A DNA stretch of 64,000 nt from Leptospira limi (lineage in GTDB: Bacteria > Spirochaetota > Leptospiria > Leptospirales > Leptospiraceae), in NCBI RefSeq assembly GCF_026151395.1, contig NZ_JAMQPV010000001.1:2110501-2174500 (forward strand), read 5' to 3'. The number at the start of each line of letters is the position of its first letter. Within the stretch, counting starts at the first letter, position 1. A program made the translations under genes and the position numbers. Positions 63,057 through 64,000 of this stretch are shown here, one piece after another. The notes beneath the pieces were generated by a model. It was not told the origin of the DNA and ran no database searches. It saw only the letters and a program-made list of their open reading frames with translations.

Positions 63057-63871
63057 TTTTTTCCAGCTTGTGTGATGTAAGTGATGGATGCCTCCACACT
63101 TAAAGAAATTCCAAGTACCTTTAAAGAACGATTGATGGAACTAAAAACTTTTGATTTATCTGTTTTGAATTTGATTGCCTTTTGGAATTTATTATTGGAG
63201 GGACAAGGTTGTGGGGTTCCAAGGGCATCGGCAAACGAATATTCAATTTCAACATCATATTCACTATTACTCAATCGTTTGTAAACCATTGCAGGTGTTG
63301 GAACGGTTTGGCCTGAGAATGGCAAAATCCCTTCGTTTTGTAAACTTACAAGTTCACCTCTTGCTTCTTCGGGACTTAGGCCAAGCCTTTCGATCCCTTC
63401 CAGGAATTCCTCTTCCATACTTTGGGTGATGCGCACTGATCCAGTTCCACCAGGGATACAAACCCCAGGACTTGCTTTGGCAATGAGATAGGATCCACTG
63501 ATGAGTACTAAGTCCTTTTTAGAATCTCTTAGTATTTCAGCGACGATACTTGTTCCTTCTGTTAAAAAATTTTGTCCTGTAAATCCATAATCCAAAGTAT
63601 CTTGTGCAATTCCTTTACTAGTAAAAGCCATTTTGGAAGAACGATTTTGACGCGTAAAACTTGCACCCAAACCACTGGAAGGCTTTCGTATGGAACGAGG
63701 CACGGGCACACTTAGGTTGGAAGGAAGTTCTGCATTGATACTGGAAGAAAATAAGGAACGAATAAAAAAACGAGTGGCTAATGCACTGAGCGTATTACTT
63801 TCATCTTTTTCTTTTTTACAACCTTCGAACATCATAAACAAAACGATGAGTATGAGAAAAAAATGTTTCAT
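63026..63871 (-). CDS. N-terminal part of a frameshifted lipoprotein
   Basis: A 281-residue lipoprotein as read without a shift: signal peptide and lipobox-like FEGC, then helical Ser/Arg-rich start, GTSIVAEILRDSKKDLVLISGSYLIAKASPGVCIPGG and VEIEYSFADALG (with paired cysteines). In the zero frame translation ends ten codons after the A6 run, at TGA 63026-63028. A -1 shift at AAAAAAG (63062-63056) gives a 511-residue protein together with the following frame. The start ATG at 63871 is chosen for its signal peptide; an earlier one exists at 63895. Confidence 0.6.
   Translation of the reverse strand: MKHFFLILIVLFMMFEGCKKEKDESNTLSALATRFFIRSLFSSSINAELPSNLSVPVPRSIRKPSSGLGASFTRQNRSSKMAFTSKGIAQDTLDYGFTGQNFLTEGTSIVAEILRDSKKDLVLISGSYLIAKASPGVCIPGGTGSVRITQSMEEEFLEGIERLGLSPEEARGELVSLQNEGILPFSGQTVPTPAMVYKRLSNSEYDVEIEYSFADALGTPQPCPSNNKFQKAIKFKTDKSKVFSSINRSLKVLGISLSVEASITYITQAGKKTKQSSISNK
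63056..63062 (-). promoter_or_regulatory. Candidate -1 frameshift site A_AAA_AAG
   Basis: The heptamer A_AAA_AAG, the same as the E. coli dnaX slippery sequence, is placed in the correct zero frame between the two lipoprotein parts. A slip by -1 joins them with GAC as the next codon. The nearest upstream SD-like GGAGG is about 28 nt away, farther than the roughly 10 nt in dnaX, and I see no strong stem-loop directly after. A one-base loss in the run is the alternative. Confidence 0.45.
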
Positions 63872-64000
63872 TGCCCGTTCATAGCAATTGATCAATAGGA
63901 ATTGTCAATTCGAAAGTCAAAATTAAAAAAAGAGTTTTCAAAGATGGATGCGACCCAACACTCATTGGTAATGAAGTCGAACACTTTCTTCTATTTATTT

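Overview
The window looks like the chromosome of a spirochete of the genus Leptospira, probably from the environmental/saprophytic side of the genus. The DNA is A+T-rich and almost fully coded, with short intergenic gaps. It carries many lipoproteins with spirochete-style lipoboxes, a FecR-domain lipoprotein, a SGNH/DUF1574-like protein, a TRAP transporter with a spirochete-type TatT subunit, and a flagellar chaperone (fliS). The genus call rests on gene content and style and is an inference; species cannot be fixed. I see no rRNA, CRISPR array, insertion sequence, prophage or plasmid signature, so this is ordinary core plus lineage-specific chromosome.

Layout. 1-3.3 kb: lysA 3' end, ispD, a PilZ membrane protein and two tandem cyclic-nucleotide-binding proteins. 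3.4-8.6 kb: tRNA-Leu, a gene-free stretch rich in hairpins, a tiny cysteine-paired lipoprotein, exported proteins, a seven-bladed FG-GAP lipoprotein, YidB-like and DUF2452 proteins. 8.7-14.3 kb: SPOR protein, coaE, a lipoprotein hydrolase, tRNA-Phe, and a divergent MocR regulator/aminotransferase pair with a clear operator. 14.3-21.2 kb: a 7TM-DISM/PP2C phosphatase with a radical SAM protein, the FecR lipoprotein and lipA. 21.2-29.3 kb: pseudouridine synthase, SGNH protein, HPP membrane protein with no ordinary start codon, transaldolase, purN-purH, and fliS with a coiled-coil and a J-domain gene. 29.4-33.4 kb: tatT-dctP-dctQ-dctM TRAP operon.

33.5-43.2 kb: lipoprotein, DedA protein, dgt, GST, argC with a nucleoside-phosphorylase-like gene, then a three-gene operon of sensor kinase, c-heme (DUF3365) lipoprotein and PAS-rich hybrid kinase. 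43.2-56.6 kb: DcaP-like porin, chemoreceptor, an S41 protease relative that has lost its catalytic Ser and Lys, VOC and lipocalin proteins, a flippase-like membrane protein, HIT and ROK proteins, an ABC ATPase with a short permease, a TPR protein ending in a degenerate Mrr-like domain, and ruvA. 56.7-64 kb: an NTE-like cNMP-binding patatin, NlpC/P60 protein, a second patatin, a FadL-type outer-membrane protein, and a lipoprotein gene split by a -1 frameshift exactly at an A_AAA_AAG slippery heptamer.

Themes: second-messenger sensing (PilZ, three cNMP domains, two kinases, PP2C, chemoreceptor), envelope biology (lipoproteins, porins, patatins plus FadL), and small housekeeping operons joined by 1-4 nt overlaps. 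The best candidates for something new are the frameshifted lipoprotein, the heme-lipoprotein/two-kinase operon, the two proteins with dead enzyme domains, and the CX9C/CX10C mini-lipoprotein.
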